Shown here one piece after another: positions 17,622 to 27,520 of a stretch of DNA of 64,000 nucleotides. Positions within the stretch are counted from its first letter, which is position 1; each line of letters opens with the position of its first letter. The notes beneath the pieces are model-generated. The model saw nothing but the letters and a program-made list of their open reading frames with translations, ran no database searches and was not told the origin of the DNA. The position numbers were made by a program, and so were the translations under genes. This DNA is from CAVYUC01 sp963783085 (GTDB lineage: Bacteria; Bacteroidota; Bacteroidia; Bacteroidales; Prolixibacteraceae): assembly GCA_963783085.1 (NCBI GenBank), contig CAWAMJ010000004.1, positions 62,001-126,000 on the forward strand, given 5' to 3'.

Positions 17622-19493
17622 TCAAAACTGTTCTTTAAGATAGCAGAGAAATGTGGTTCCTTTGTTTGGTTCGCTTTCTACGTCAATGTGGCCGCCGTAT
17701 TTTTCCACAATGCTTTTTACGATGTAAAGTCCCATTCCGGTGCCTTCGGCTGTGGAGGTAAATCGTTGAAATGGTTTAAACAGGTTTTTACCTTCTTTTT
17801 CCAAATCGATACCAATGCCATTGTCACGAACAGTTAACAAGACTGAATGACCTTCTTTTTTTGTGGTTATCCGAACGAACGGATTTTCCTGTTGCGCCGA
17901 ATATTTCAGGGCATTTGAAACCAGATTTCGCAAGATGCTCATTAAATGTACTTCCACGTAAGAAACTGTTGGAGCATTGCTGAAGTCGGTTTCAACGCGG
18001 CCTTTATAATTATCGATCATGGTGCTCAGTTCTTCCGATACCTCTTTCCACAACTGGTTGACAGCTATATTTTTAATCGTAATTTGCTCACTTGTTTGCA
18101 GGCTTACGGTTTCCAGTAAACCGTCCACTGTACGTTGCAGCCTGTTGGTAATGGGCGCCAGCATGTCGAACATCATCAATTTACCTTCAATATTTGGCTG
18201 TTTTTGAATTAATTCGTTGATGTTTATCAGATTGGCAATTGGGCCGCGTAAATCGTGGGCAGCAATTTTTACAAAATCCTCGAGCACTTCGTTAACCCGT
18301 TGAAGGTGTTCGTTATTCTCCTGAAGTTGCTGCTCAATTTTTTTCCTTTCGCGAATATCGATACCAATGCCAACCTGCCTGCCATCAGTCATTACCGAAT
18401 TTGCCCAGATGGTATCTATTTTCGAACCGTCTTTCCCGGTCATAACGATTTCCTTGTATCCCGGATTGAGGGAATACATGTAATCCGAAACTTCCTTCCG
18501 GTATTCGGGATCAGGGTAAACCAGCTCCATTATACCATGTTTTTTCCACTCTTTTCTGGTCCAGCCGGTTACGCGTTCGACTTCGTTATTTAGTTGAATT
18601 TCCTGTAAGTCCGAATCATAAACAGAAATCATAGCAGGTACGCTGTCGATGATTGTTTGTAAAAGTGCGTGTTTTCTGCGGAGTTGTTGCACCAGCCGCA
18701 CACGTTCTGAAATATCCTGGATGGTTGTGAGAATGGTTTTCCCTGAACTGGTTTTTAAAATTTCTGAAGATAGCAATACTATCAGCGGTTTTCCAGAAGA
18801 GTGGCGGAGTTTTATCTCCATATTCCGAACGAAACCATCCTGTTCCAGTGTCCGGAGTATTCTTTTCCGATCTTCGTTCGAGACATAGAAATTGATGTTC
18901 GTTGAATTTTTGCCTACAATTTCTTCGCGTGGCAAGCCGATTAATCGGGTGAAAGCGTCGTTAACGTCATAAATTTCCCCTGTTTCCAGGTCGCTTAAAG
19001 CAACGCTGTTCGGATTCGACATAAATGTAGCCGCAAACTTCTCTTCGCTTTTTCGCAGCGCTTCTTCCGCATCTTCCCGTTCAGTAATGTCATGAATAAT
19101 GGAAAAAAGCATCCGGGAATTATTAAATTGGAAAGAAGTTGAATAAACCTCAACCCGGCGAATTTGTCCGTCGCCAAGTTGATGCGGGAAAATAAAATAA
19201 TTGCGTTCCTCCTTCAATGCTTTCATTCGTTCCCGTTCGACGTCAATTGGCGGCAATTTATTTATGTCCTGAATTTTCAGTTGAAGCAGTTTCTCTTTTG
19301 GGTACTTGTAAAAATTTACAGCAGCCGCGTTTGCATCGGTAATTTTCCCGGAATGAGGCTCTATCAGCAACATAACAGCCTGATGTGATTCGAACATGGC
19401 CCGGAAAAAAGTCTTGTCCGGCAAATCCAACTTCAATTTCAATCGGTTGTTTTCTTCTTCCAGTTTTCTTACATATTCCTCAGAATGTTTCAT
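17622..19493 (-). CDS. PAS-domain sensor histidine kinase
   Basis: The 623-residue protein has three PAS domains (about residues 20-130, 145-255 and 270-380; the segment YDVNDAFTRLIGLPREEIVGK is typical), then a dimerisation helix with the phospho-acceptor His in IAAHDLRGPIAN (near 414), and a HATPase domain with N-box NLVSNALKYS, G1 VRDNGIGID and G2 GTGMGLYIVKSIV. There is no membrane span or signal peptide, so it is cytoplasmic. No response regulator lies next to it, so it is an orphan kinase; the signal is unknown. Confidence 0.92.
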   Translation of the reverse strand: MKHSEEYVRKLEEENNRLKLKLDLPDKTFFRAMFESHQAVMLLIEPHSGKITDANAAAVNFYKYPKEKLLQLKIQDINKLPPIDVERERMKALKEERNYFIFPHQLGDGQIRRVEVYSTSFQFNNSRMLFSIIHDITEREDAEEALRKSEEKFAATFMSNPNSVALSDLETGEIYDVNDAFTRLIGLPREEIVGKNSTNINFYVSNEDRKRILRTLEQDGFVRNMEIKLRHSSGKPLIVLLSSEILKTSSGKTILTTIQDISERVRLVQQLRRKHALLQTIIDSVPAMISVYDSDLQEIQLNNEVERVTGWTRKEWKKHGIMELVYPDPEYRKEVSDYMYSLNPGYKEIVMTGKDGSKIDTIWANSVMTDGRQVGIGIDIRERKKIEQQLQENNEHLQRVNEVLEDFVKIAAHDLRGPIANLININELIQKQPNIEGKLMMFDMLAPITNRLQRTVDGLLETVSLQTSEQITIKNIAVNQLWKEVSEELSTMIDNYKGRVETDFSNAPTVSYVEVHLMSILRNLVSNALKYSAQQENPFVRITTKKEGHSVLLTVRDNGIGIDLEKEGKNLFKPFQRFTSTAEGTGMGLYIVKSIVEKYGGHIDVESEPNKGTTFLCYLKEQF

Positions 19494-19634
19494 AAACTAT
19501 TGGGCGGTTGATTTTTAAAATAAAGGTTGAAAATTTCGCGCAACAATATAAGGAATAATCTTTTTAGTTGGACGATGTGCAAATTAAAGCTATTTTTCAG
19601 CCCGGATTTTTTTCATTTAACAATACATTTCAAT

Positions 19635-20937
19635 ATGAAAATTACACGACTTTTTTTGATATCCATTTTACTTCTTTTTACGTTACATTCAGCTACTCTC
19701 AGCCAAAACGTTGTGTTGCACCAAACCAATGAAAGTGGCATTTACAGGAAAGGTGAAAAAATTAAAATTGAAGTTGTGACAACCCAATTTGAAACAGATT
19801 CATTGCTGGTTAGAACGAGATTGAACTATGGTAAAACAGCAAAGGAATGGCGAAAGTATAGCGGCGATTCGCTGGTGGTATTTGAGGGCTCGTTTGAAAA
19901 ACCGGCAGCATTTATCATCGAAGTGGAGGCAAATGGTGAAAAAGCATCAACCGGATTTGTTGTTGAACCTGAAAAATTTGAGCCGGCGACAAAACGTCCC
20001 AAAGATTTCAACAAATACTGGAACAATGAAAAGAAGAGGTTGCGATCGCTTCCGATCGATGTGAAATCTGAACCGGTGAAGCCTTCGGAAGCCGGTTTTA
20101 TTTGTTTCGATGTGGAAATTAACTGTACCGGTCCAAAACCTGCGCGCGGATATTTTGCCAAACCCGAATCGGCAAAACCCGGTTCACTTCCCATTGTGCT
20201 AAATGTTCACGCGGCGGGTGTTAAAGGCTCGTGGTGCCTCTCCAAACCGGAAACGGCGCTGCGTTATGCAAAAATGGGGAACGGGGCGCTTAGCTTCGAT
20301 TTGAATGCGCACGGGATGTTGAACGGGCAATCGCAGGAGTATTACAATAACCTGGAAAATGGTGAACTGAAGAATTATTGGGCAATTGGCCTGGACAACC
20401 GCAGCGAGAATTATTTTCGGGGAATGTACCTGCGGTTAATGCGAACACTCGATTTCCTCTGCCGGCAGCCCGAGTGGGATGGAAAGCGTATTATTGTGAT
20501 TGGTGAAAGTCAGGGCGGGGGACAGGCGCTTGTTGCTGCCGGTCTTGACCACCGCGTAACCGCCGCCGTGGCAACTGTTCCTGCGATGTGCGATTTCGGT
20601 CGGACGTTGAAAGGTGAACAAGGCGGCTGGCCAAATCCATTCGGTTATCAAACAAACAAACAAGAAATGATGAAAACGTTGCCCTATTTTGATGCTGCGC
20701 ATATTTTAAAAAATTCAAAAGCTACTTTGGTTACTGAAATTGGTTTTATCGATGTTACCTGTCCGTCGTCATCGGTATATGCCGCCGTTAACCAGGCAAA
20801 AGGAAAGAAAATGTACATTTGGCGTGCCATACCGGGGCCATCACGTTGATCAGAAAAATTTTCAGAAAATCTGGGATAAAACGGTTTATCAGCCGAAGAT
20901 GGAATTCATTGAGAATTTTCTGAAACAGGCAAAGTAA
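19635..20937 (+). pseudogene. Acetyl xylan esterase/cephalosporin-C deacetylase-like esterase, frameshifted near the 3' end
   Basis: The product from ATG 19635 has a signal peptide (MKITRLFLISILLLFTLHS), an N-terminal beta domain, and an alpha/beta-hydrolase domain with the nucleophile motif GESQGG (near residue 290) and the acid segment GFIDVTCP. The frame stops at 20849 just after IPGPSR. Removing one G from the GGGG run at 20834-20837 restores ...IPGHHVDQKNFQKIW... to a stop at 20937, a total of about 433 residues. The catalytic His (GHH) lies beyond the shift, so the truncated product should be inactive. It may be real inactivation or a base-call error. Confidence 0.85.
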
Positions 20938-20953
20938 TTTTTCGCGTAAAAAA

Positions 20954-21373
20954 TCAGAAGGCCAATTTTATTTCCACCAGTGTTTTAATGTCGGGGAGAT
21001 TTGAATTGTCTTTGACATTGATTTTAACTCCGCGCCCTTCGGCATAAACTTTGGCGTTTATAAGATCTTCTTTTATATTTTCGGAAATGTTGCGGGTAAG
21101 AATATGATCCAGTGCTTTCTGACCGAAAACAAACGCGACTTTAAAAAATCCGTCGCGCGGCAGTAGATAAATAATTGCCCTTTTCTTGTCTTTCATTCTG
21201 AAACTCCACCCGTAATTTTTCCCCGGAAAGTTCCACTCTTCAATAGCTTGCGGATATTTTTCCAGAACGAAATTTTTTATTTCTTTCCATTGCGGATAAT
21301 TCTCCTTCAGCGCTTGCCGGGCATCATTTTCGGCAGGTTGTTTGGATTTGTCGGTAAAAACACTGATATCCAT
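20954..21373 (-). CDS. DUF3788 family protein
   Basis: The 139-residue protein carries the pattern WNFPGKNYGWSFRMKDKKRAIIYLLPRDGFFKV at residues 47-80 in two blocks, which matches small DUF3788-type cytoplasmic proteins of unknown function. It has no signal peptide or membrane span. It is convergent with the esterase gene. The family assignment is by recalled pattern. Confidence 0.75.
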   Translation of the reverse strand: MDISVFTDKSKQPAENDARQALKENYPQWKEIKNFVLEKYPQAIEEWNFPGKNYGWSFRMKDKKRAIIYLLPRDGFFKVAFVFGQKALDHILTRNISENIKEDLINAKVYAEGRGVKINVKDNSNLPDIKTLVEIKLAF

Positions 21374-21474
21374 AGTAACAAGTTCTAGTTAGTTGATTAA
21401 ATCTTAGGTAGTTGCAAATTACGAAATTTTGCTGTAAGTTTTTTATTTTTGGAATACAGAATGGGATGAAATAT

Positions 21475-21500
21475 AAAAGGGGAGCAACCTGCTCCCCTTT
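21475..21500 (-). terminator. Terminator of the copper-protein gene
   Basis: GGGGAGCA (21479-21486) pairs with TGCTCCCC (21490-21497) around a three-base loop. On the minus strand it is followed by TTTTATATTT just downstream of the T9SS-type gene that ends at 21505. Confidence 0.8.
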
Positions 21501-21504
21501 CATC

Positions 21505-23409
21505 TTATTTCCGAATTAGTTTCAATATGTGTTTTTCCTGCAACGATCGCAATTCAACCATGTAAATTCCCTGTTTCAGGTTTTGTACATTAAACTGAAT
21601 CCGATTGTGCAGAACTTTGTAATCTATTCGGTTTGTTTTCCCGGCAATATCATATACATAAATTGTGAATTCGCGCGGATTTATTTCACCGGTTTCAATC
21701 CAAACCACATCGCTTGCAGGATTGGGATAAAGTTTCAGTTGGTTGAGCCGGTTTTCTGCGACTGACGTTTCTTCAAAAATATCAGTAAAATTGGTATTGT
21801 GCTGAAACATCACTGTGGTGTCGCCCGTCACCGCGCTGAGCATCAGCTGCCAGGCATGATCGGTAGGCGGCGCATCATACATCCCGTTTTCGTTAAAATC
21901 AACGTAGAAATTGACTTTGTACGAGTGTCCGCTTTCCAGCTTGTAGGAATGAACCATAAAGTCGGGGCTCATGATTTCATCCACAACCACGGTGTCTTTC
22001 ATCATTCCGTCGGCTTCGTCAACAAGGTAAAGAGTCAACATTTGTCCGATGTGCGGATTCATTCCCATAAAATCAACCGTGAGTTCGTTCATCCACATAA
22101 TATCCGTAAAATTGGTATTGTGCTGGAAAACCACAGTGGTGTCGCCCGTAATGCTGTCGAGCTGGATTTGCCAGGCATGATCGGCAGGCGGCGCATCGTA
22201 CATTCCGTTTTCGTTAAAATCCGCGAAAAAATCGATGGTGTAAGAGTTTCCCGAATCGACACCGAAAATATACATCATGAAGTCGGCGTCTGAAAGCCTC
22301 GTTTTTTTCCTCGCAAGTACTTCGCCCGAATCCGTGTTTTTTGCCATCAGCCACAGATTTTGCCCAACATGCGGCGTCATTCCCGTAAAATGAAGGGTAA
22401 TCATGCTTCCCCACATGATATCCGTAAAGTTGGTGTTGTGTGTAAACGTAAGCGTAGTATCGCCCATTACGCTGTTTAACTCCATTCTCCAGGCATGATC
22501 GGCAGGCGGCGCATCATACATTCCGTTTTCATTGAAATCAACAAAGAAATCCACGTTGTACGATTTTCCCGGTTCAATCCCGTAAACATCAACCATGAAA
22601 TCTTCCTCCGCAGTTTTTTGCACGCGGTCCACAGTCATTCCGTTTGCGGTATCGACAACCGCCAGCCACATGGTCTGTCCGATATGCGGGTTCATATTCA
22701 TGAAATGAACCGTGAGTTTGTTCTTCCACATGATATCGGTAAAATCAGTGTTGTGCTGAAACATCAGCGTAGTGTCGCCCATCACACTGTCGAGCTCCAT
22801 TCTCCAGGCATGATCTTCGGGCGGCGCATCATACACTCCGTTTCCGTTGAAATCGGCAAAAAAATCGACGTAATACGATTTTTCTTTTTCGATACCGTTT
22901 ACGTCAACGGTGAAATTTTCAGCGGCAGTTGTTGATACCCTGCCGACTTCCATCCAGGAATCTTTATCGACCACCGAAAGCCAAAGCATTTGACCAATAT
23001 GTGGCGTCATTCCGCTGAATTCAACGCTGAGCGTGTAGCTTTCAACAGAATCGGTGACCACTACCTTCCCCACCATTCCCAGAGCAACATGCGCATCACA
23101 TTGATAGTCATATGTTCCGGGAACGGTAAAAACGTGGCTGAAAGTCCAGTCTCTTCCCAAATCGTTTCCAAAAGATTCGGGGTTGTCAGGATAAGTTTCC
23201 TGAGTTGCGTTAACGTTGTGGTAACCTTCTTCGTTAACCCATTCAACAGTATCGCCTGCCATTACTTCAATTTCGGCGGGAGTAAACACGTTGTTCGTAG
23301 CTGCGACAACATGTTTTGTTTGTGCAAAAGCCGGCATGGCCATAATCGATACAGCCAAAATCAGCATGAAATGCATCGTTCGGTTCAAAAACGTAGAATT
23401 TGTTTTCAT
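21505..23409 (-). CDS. Secreted cupredoxin with four tandem repeats and a type IX sorting tail
   Basis: The 634-residue protein starts at the ATG at 23409. Parts in order: signal peptide (1-30, ending AFAQ), plastocyanin-like domain (31-120) with the likely copper ligands His64, Cys104, His107 and Met112, four repeats of about 106 residues (about 124-545), and a C-terminal por-secretion tail (LKLYPNPASDVVWIETGEIN onward, ending HILKLIRK). Each repeat has a PHIGQ-type start and an Asp/Asn-rich loop DFNENGMYDAPPADHAW that resembles a calcium-binding loop. It should be exported and attached to, or released from, the surface by the type IX system. Repeat function is not known. Confidence 0.88.
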   Translation of the reverse strand: MKTNSTFLNRTMHFMLILAVSIMAMPAFAQTKHVVAATNNVFTPAEIEVMAGDTVEWVNEEGYHNVNATQETYPDNPESFGNDLGRDWTFSHVFTVPGTYDYQCDAHVALGMVGKVVVTDSVESYTLSVEFSGMTPHIGQMLWLSVVDKDSWMEVGRVSTTAAENFTVDVNGIEKEKSYYVDFFADFNGNGVYDAPPEDHAWRMELDSVMGDTTLMFQHNTDFTDIMWKNKLTVHFMNMNPHIGQTMWLAVVDTANGMTVDRVQKTAEEDFMVDVYGIEPGKSYNVDFFVDFNENGMYDAPPADHAWRMELNSVMGDTTLTFTHNTNFTDIMWGSMITLHFTGMTPHVGQNLWLMAKNTDSGEVLARKKTRLSDADFMMYIFGVDSGNSYTIDFFADFNENGMYDAPPADHAWQIQLDSITGDTTVVFQHNTNFTDIMWMNELTVDFMGMNPHIGQMLTLYLVDEADGMMKDTVVVDEIMSPDFMVHSYKLESGHSYKVNFYVDFNENGMYDAPPTDHAWQLMLSAVTGDTTVMFQHNTNFTDIFEETSVAENRLNQLKLYPNPASDVVWIETGEINPREFTIYVYDIAGKTNRIDYKVLHNRIQFNVQNLKQGIYMVELRSLQEKHILKLIRK

Positions 23410-23744
23410 TGGCAAAAAATTTAATGGTTATTGTAAGATCAGTAACGTAAATCAGGTTGAAGATGTTCATGTCTTTTATTTATTAAGCATTTCATTTTTA
23501 GTAGCTTATTGGTTGTTCGCGCGTGAATCGCTGATAAATCGGCACATTGACAATTTTCAAAATATTTTGAAAGCGCCGTTTATTTTTGGGGGCTTCACTA
23601 AAATTTGCTGCATTTTATTTCAAACTACCTCGGAAAATAATGGGGTAAACCGAAAATATCCTATACAATTTGTTTTTAAACGCGAATATATTTTTTTAAA
23701 ATGAATTAAAAAATTAACTTAAAGTGGAAAAATGTCAGTTTTTA
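23410..23744. other. Intergenic region without a recognisable gene
   Basis: This AT-rich stretch separates the divergent copper-protein and asnB genes. No protein-like frame, tRNA or convincing repeat is seen apart from the asnB promoter at its right end. Confidence 0.6.
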
Positions 23745-23775
23745 TTTGTTTGTTTTGACAAAGTGACTATTTTTG
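23745..23775 (+). promoter_or_regulatory. Bacteroidota-type promoter for asnB
   Basis: TTTG at 23745-23748 and TATTTTTG at 23768-23775 are spaced by 19 bases. The predicted start near 23782 gives a short leader to the ATG at 23810. Confidence 0.7.
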
Positions 23776-23809
23776 ACAAAAATTGGTTCAACATTAATTC
23801 GAAATAACT

Positions 23810-25510
23810 ATGTGTGGAATTGTATGTGTATTCGATCTGAAGAGCGACGTTCAAACGTTGAGGCCACAGGTTTTGGAAATGTCGAAAAAAGTGAGGCACC
23901 GGGGACCCGACTGGTCTGGTGTGTATTGTGGCGGTAAATCAATTCTGGCCCACGAAAGGCTTGCGATTGTAGACCCTGAGTCGGGCGGACAACCTTTGTA
24001 TAGTAAAGATCACAAATTGATTCTTGCTGTAAATGGCGAAATTTACAATCACCGCGAAATAAGAAAACAATTTGAAGGAAAGTATGAATTTCAAACCGGT
24101 TCCGATTGCGAGGTTATTCTGGCGCTCTACCAGGAGAAGAAGGAAAAATTCCTCGATGAGATGAACGGGATTTTTGCTTTCGCCTTGTATGACGAAAACG
24201 AAGATGCTTTTCTGATTGCGCGCGATCATATCGGAGTTATCCCGCTTTACCAGGGTTGGGATCAGTTTGGGAATTATTATGTAGCGTCTGAATTGAAAGC
24301 CCTTGAGGGGCAGTGCAAAAAAATTGAGGAATTTCCACCCGGACATTACTATTACAGCAAAGATGGCGAATTGAAACAATGGTATGTACGCGATTGGATG
24401 GATTATGAAAATGTAAAGGATAATCCGGCTGATATCGGTGAACTGGCGCAGGCGCTGGAAAATGCCGTTCATCGCCAGTTAATGTCCGATGTTCCGTACG
24501 GCGTACTTTTATCGGGCGGGCTCGATTCGTCGATAACGTCGGCGCTGGCGAAAAAGTTTGCCGCAAAACGCGTGGAAGAAAACGACCAGAAAGACGCATG
24601 GTGGCCGCAGCTGCATTCATTTTGCATCGGTTTGGAAGGTTCGCCCGATTTGGCAGCAGCCAAAAAAGTGGCTGATCATATTGGAACGATTCATCATGAG
24701 ATTACCTATACGATACAGGAAGGCCTCGATGCTATCCGCGATGTTATTTATCACATCGAAACCTTTGACGTAACAACGGTTCGTGCGTCAACTCCAATGT
24801 ACATGATAGCGCGCGTAATTAAATCGATGGGTATCAAAATGGTTTTAACCGGCGAGGGCGCCGATGAGATTTTTGGCGGTTATCTCTATTTTCACAAAGC
24901 ACCCAACGCCGAAGAATTTCATAAAGAGAGTGTACGCAAAGTGAGCCGTTTACACTTGTACGACTGCCTGCGCGCCAACAAATCCCTGGCTTCATGGGGT
25001 GTGGAAGGTCGCGTGCCATTCCTCGACAAGGAATTTATTGATGTAGCCATGCGCTTCAATCCGGAACAAAAAATGGCTAAAAACGGCCGGATTGAAAAAT
25101 GGTGCCTGCGGAAAGCGTTCGAAAAATACCTGCCCGAAAGTGTAGCCTGGCGTCAGAAGGAACAGTTTTCCGACGGTGTTGGGTACAGTTGGATCGATAC
25201 GTTGAAAAAAATTGCAGGCGAAACGGTTACCGACGATATGATGGAAAACGCGAAATTTCGTTTCCCGGTAAACACGCCAATGAACAAGGAAGAGTATATG
25301 TACCGCACGATTTTCAGCGAACATTTTCCATCGGATCAGGCGGCTGGTTGCGTACCTTCAGTTCCGTCGATTGCATGTAGTACCGGCGAAGCGCTCGCCT
25401 GGGATGCCTCCTTTCAGGGAAATGCTGATCCTTCCGGAAGAGCCGTGAATGCTGTGCATGCCCAGGGAACTATTTTTGCCGATATCAAAAAGTTGTTGGT
25501 GGCAAAGTAA
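23810..25510 (+). CDS. asnB: Asparagine synthase (glutamine-hydrolysing), type B
   Basis: The 566-residue enzyme makes asparagine from aspartate, ATP and glutamine. The N-terminal glutaminase domain begins MCGIV, with Cys2 as nucleophile, and includes RHRGPDWSG and NGEIYNH. The synthetase domain has the PP-loop LLSGGLDSSI (near 230) and MVLTGEGADEIFGGYLYFHK. The C-terminus has SACCxP-type residues (CVPSVPSIACSTGEA). The gene stands alone between its own promoter and terminator. Confidence 0.97.
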   Translation: MCGIVCVFDLKSDVQTLRPQVLEMSKKVRHRGPDWSGVYCGGKSILAHERLAIVDPESGGQPLYSKDHKLILAVNGEIYNHREIRKQFEGKYEFQTGSDCEVILALYQEKKEKFLDEMNGIFAFALYDENEDAFLIARDHIGVIPLYQGWDQFGNYYVASELKALEGQCKKIEEFPPGHYYYSKDGELKQWYVRDWMDYENVKDNPADIGELAQALENAVHRQLMSDVPYGVLLSGGLDSSITSALAKKFAAKRVEENDQKDAWWPQLHSFCIGLEGSPDLAAAKKVADHIGTIHHEITYTIQEGLDAIRDVIYHIETFDVTTVRASTPMYMIARVIKSMGIKMVLTGEGADEIFGGYLYFHKAPNAEEFHKESVRKVSRLHLYDCLRANKSLASWGVEGRVPFLDKEFIDVAMRFNPEQKMAKNGRIEKWCLRKAFEKYLPESVAWRQKEQFSDGVGYSWIDTLKKIAGETVTDDMMENAKFRFPVNTPMNKEEYMYRTIFSEHFPSDQAAGCVPSVPSIACSTGEALAWDASFQGNADPSGRAVNAVHAQGTIFADIKKLLVAK

Positions 25511-25531
25511 AAGATGTAGGGAAATTTAAAT

Positions 25532-25575
25532 AGTACCTGAAATAAATGCCGGTTTGTTTCAGGTACTTTTTTTTT
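25532..25575 (+). terminator. Terminator after asnB
   Basis: AGTACCTGAAA (25532-25542) pairs with TTTCAGGTACT across a loop of about 12 bases and runs into a T-tract. It overlaps the last codons of the convergent amidotransferase gene, so it may serve both directions. Confidence 0.85.
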
Positions 25576-26134
25576 CGCATAGATTCAGGAAATTGCCGAT
25601 TAATTTGTAGTTGTAGTATTCAGGATGAAACTGACAGGTATACAATCGTTTATGCCGGTGTTTCATGAGTTGGTTTCTACAAATGTAAGATGTGGCAAGT
25701 TGCACAAAATCATCGGGCAACGTAATCGAATCGTTGTGCATTTGACGAACGGTGAATTGTTTTCCAAATCCCCTGAAAATTGCATCATCATTAAGGATTT
25801 GCACTTCAAAATCTCCCGATTCGGGCTCTTCGCTCCGCAAAAGTTCGGAACCGAACAAAAAACCGGTAATATGATGTCCGGCACAAATTCCCAAGACAGG
25901 TTTTTCAAATGTTTTCAGCCAGGTAAACCACGGCAGATGATGTTCCACAATATCGTCGCCCTGTGGTGAACCGCTGATGATTACCCCGTCCGTATCGGCC
26001 AGAATCTGTTCCGTGCATTGAGCGTAATCAATAACTGTCGGCCGGTATCCGGCTGTTTTAACAATTTTAACAAGTGGTTCGGTGAATTCCGTAATTCCCG
26101 GTTCGGCGCTGTTTATGATTAAAATTTTCGACAT
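25559..26134 (-). CDS. Class I glutamine amidotransferase-like protein
   Basis: The 191-residue product starts at the ATG at 26134 (MSKILIINSAEPG); an upstream extension to 26182 is not conserved in character. The triad is visible: nucleophile in GICAGHH (near residue 80), and the His-x-Glu pair in CQFHPEYYN (near 170). Stand-alone domains of this type resemble the GMP synthase amidotransferase half. No synthetase partner is adjacent, so the substrate is open. Confidence 0.85.
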   Translation of the reverse strand: MSKILIINSAEPGITEFTEPLVKIVKTAGYRPTVIDYAQCTEQILADTDGVIISGSPQGDDIVEHHLPWFTWLKTFEKPVLGICAGHHITGFLFGSELLRSEEPESGDFEVQILNDDAIFRGFGKQFTVRQMHNDSITLPDDFVQLATSYICRNQLMKHRHKRLYTCQFHPEYYNYKLIGNFLNLCEKKST

Positions 26135-26271
26135 TTCTTTTATTTGCCGAATAAAATAACCGAAAAAAATGATGAAGAACAAATGATGTTTTGATCATCA
26201 CCCGGCACTTTTCATGGTGTTATGAAATGAATCACTATCTTCGGAAAATTATTGACATAAAAAATTTTGAA

Positions 26272-27363
26272 ATGAAAAAAATACTGATTCTGATAGCGGC
26301 AGTTGTTTTATTTGCCTGCAATAAACAGGAAGGATTTAAAATTAATGTCAATCTCGACGGGGCAGAAGGGAAGGTTCTTCTTGAAAAACGTGGAGATTCG
26401 CAATTTGTTGCAGTTGATACGGCAGCGTTCGAAAACGGTGCCGCTGTGCTTCAGGGAAAAACGGATTATCCGCAGGCCTATTACATATCGATTCTGGGAC
26501 AAAGGCCCAAAACGATTATTTTTGTTGAAAATTCAGACATAACTGTCACCGGAAAAGCAGATTCGCTGCAGAACATAAAAGTTGCCGGTTCGGAAACACA
26601 CGATCAATATAAGGAGCTTGTGGACCAGATTACCGGTATCAGCGAAGAATACATGGCGCTTTACCAACAGGCGCAACAGTCTGCTGCTGCAGGCGATACA
26701 GCCAATGCCAAACAGTTGATGGAAAAAGTAAATGAATTGTACGAAAGCACGAATACCATTCAGGAAAATTTTGTGAGAAATCATCCGGCATCGTATGTAA
26801 CGCCATACATTCTGGAAAATATTCAGCACGGCATGGAAGTGGAAAAGCTCGATTCGCTGGTAACGATGCTCGATCCCCGGATTGATTCATTAAAATCCAT
26901 TCAATCGGTAAAAGAACAAATCACAAAATTGAAAAAAGTTTCGGTGGGACAAACCGCTCCTGATTTTACGATGAACGATCCGGAGGGTAACCCGGTGAAA
27001 TTTTCTGATGTTTACTCACAGAATGAACTGACGTTGATTGATTTCTGGGCCGGTTGGTGTGGCCCGTGCCGGCAGGAAAATCCAAACGTAGTTGCAGTTT
27101 ACAACGATTTTAAAGACGATGGATTTTCGGTTTTCGGTGTGTCGCTCGATCGCACCAAAGCCGACTGGTTACAAGCAATTGATGACGATAACCTGACGTG
27201 GACCCACGTTTCCGACCTTTCGTACTGGAACAATGCAGCAGCTCAGTTATATGCAGTCCGTTCTATTCCTTCGAATATGCTGGTCGATAAAAACGGGAAA
27301 ATTGTCGCTAAAAATAAACGAGGCGAAGAACTTCGCAAAACAGTTTCGCAATTACTCAATTAA
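26272..27363 (+). CDS. DUF4369/thioredoxin-like disulfide reductase lipoprotein
   Basis: The 363-residue product from ATG 26272 has a lipoprotein signal with Cys18 or so in LFAC, an N-terminal DUF4369-like beta domain (about 22-120), a helical linker, and a C-terminal AhpC/TSA-thioredoxin domain with the redox motif WCGPC (near 262-266) and the cis-Pro in VRSIPSNMLVDKNG. It resembles TlpA/ResA-type periplasmic thiol reductases that are abundant in Bacteroidota. The longer in-frame start at 26191 would bury the signal peptide. Confidence 0.92.
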   Translation: MKKILILIAAVVLFACNKQEGFKINVNLDGAEGKVLLEKRGDSQFVAVDTAAFENGAAVLQGKTDYPQAYYISILGQRPKTIIFVENSDITVTGKADSLQNIKVAGSETHDQYKELVDQITGISEEYMALYQQAQQSAAAGDTANAKQLMEKVNELYESTNTIQENFVRNHPASYVTPYILENIQHGMEVEKLDSLVTMLDPRIDSLKSIQSVKEQITKLKKVSVGQTAPDFTMNDPEGNPVKFSDVYSQNELTLIDFWAGWCGPCRQENPNVVAVYNDFKDDGFSVFGVSLDRTKADWLQAIDDDNLTWTHVSDLSYWNNAAAQLYAVRSIPSNMLVDKNGKIVAKNKRGEELRKTVSQLLN

Positions 27364-27380
27364 AAAACTACAAATAGAAA

Positions 27381-27416
27381 AAAAACCGTCTCTGGTATCA
27401 GGGGCGGTTTTTTTTA
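27381..27416 (+). terminator. Terminator of the thioredoxin-like gene
   Basis: AAACCGTC pairs with GGGCGGTTT (allowing G-U) across an 11-base loop and continues into eight Ts. Confidence 0.82.
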
Positions 27417-27520
27417 AATTAGAAGACCCGGCCTTTATAATAAAATGATTCGTTGTGGTACCCGGATTGGGTGTTCGACAAATTCCATATTTTTATGCGC
27501 TTTCGGAAAAGCGGATCTTT

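Noticed and set aside
20740..20937. Separate small gene after the esterase
   Set aside because: Its second half is the out-of-frame C-terminus of the esterase; the first half is shadow sequence.
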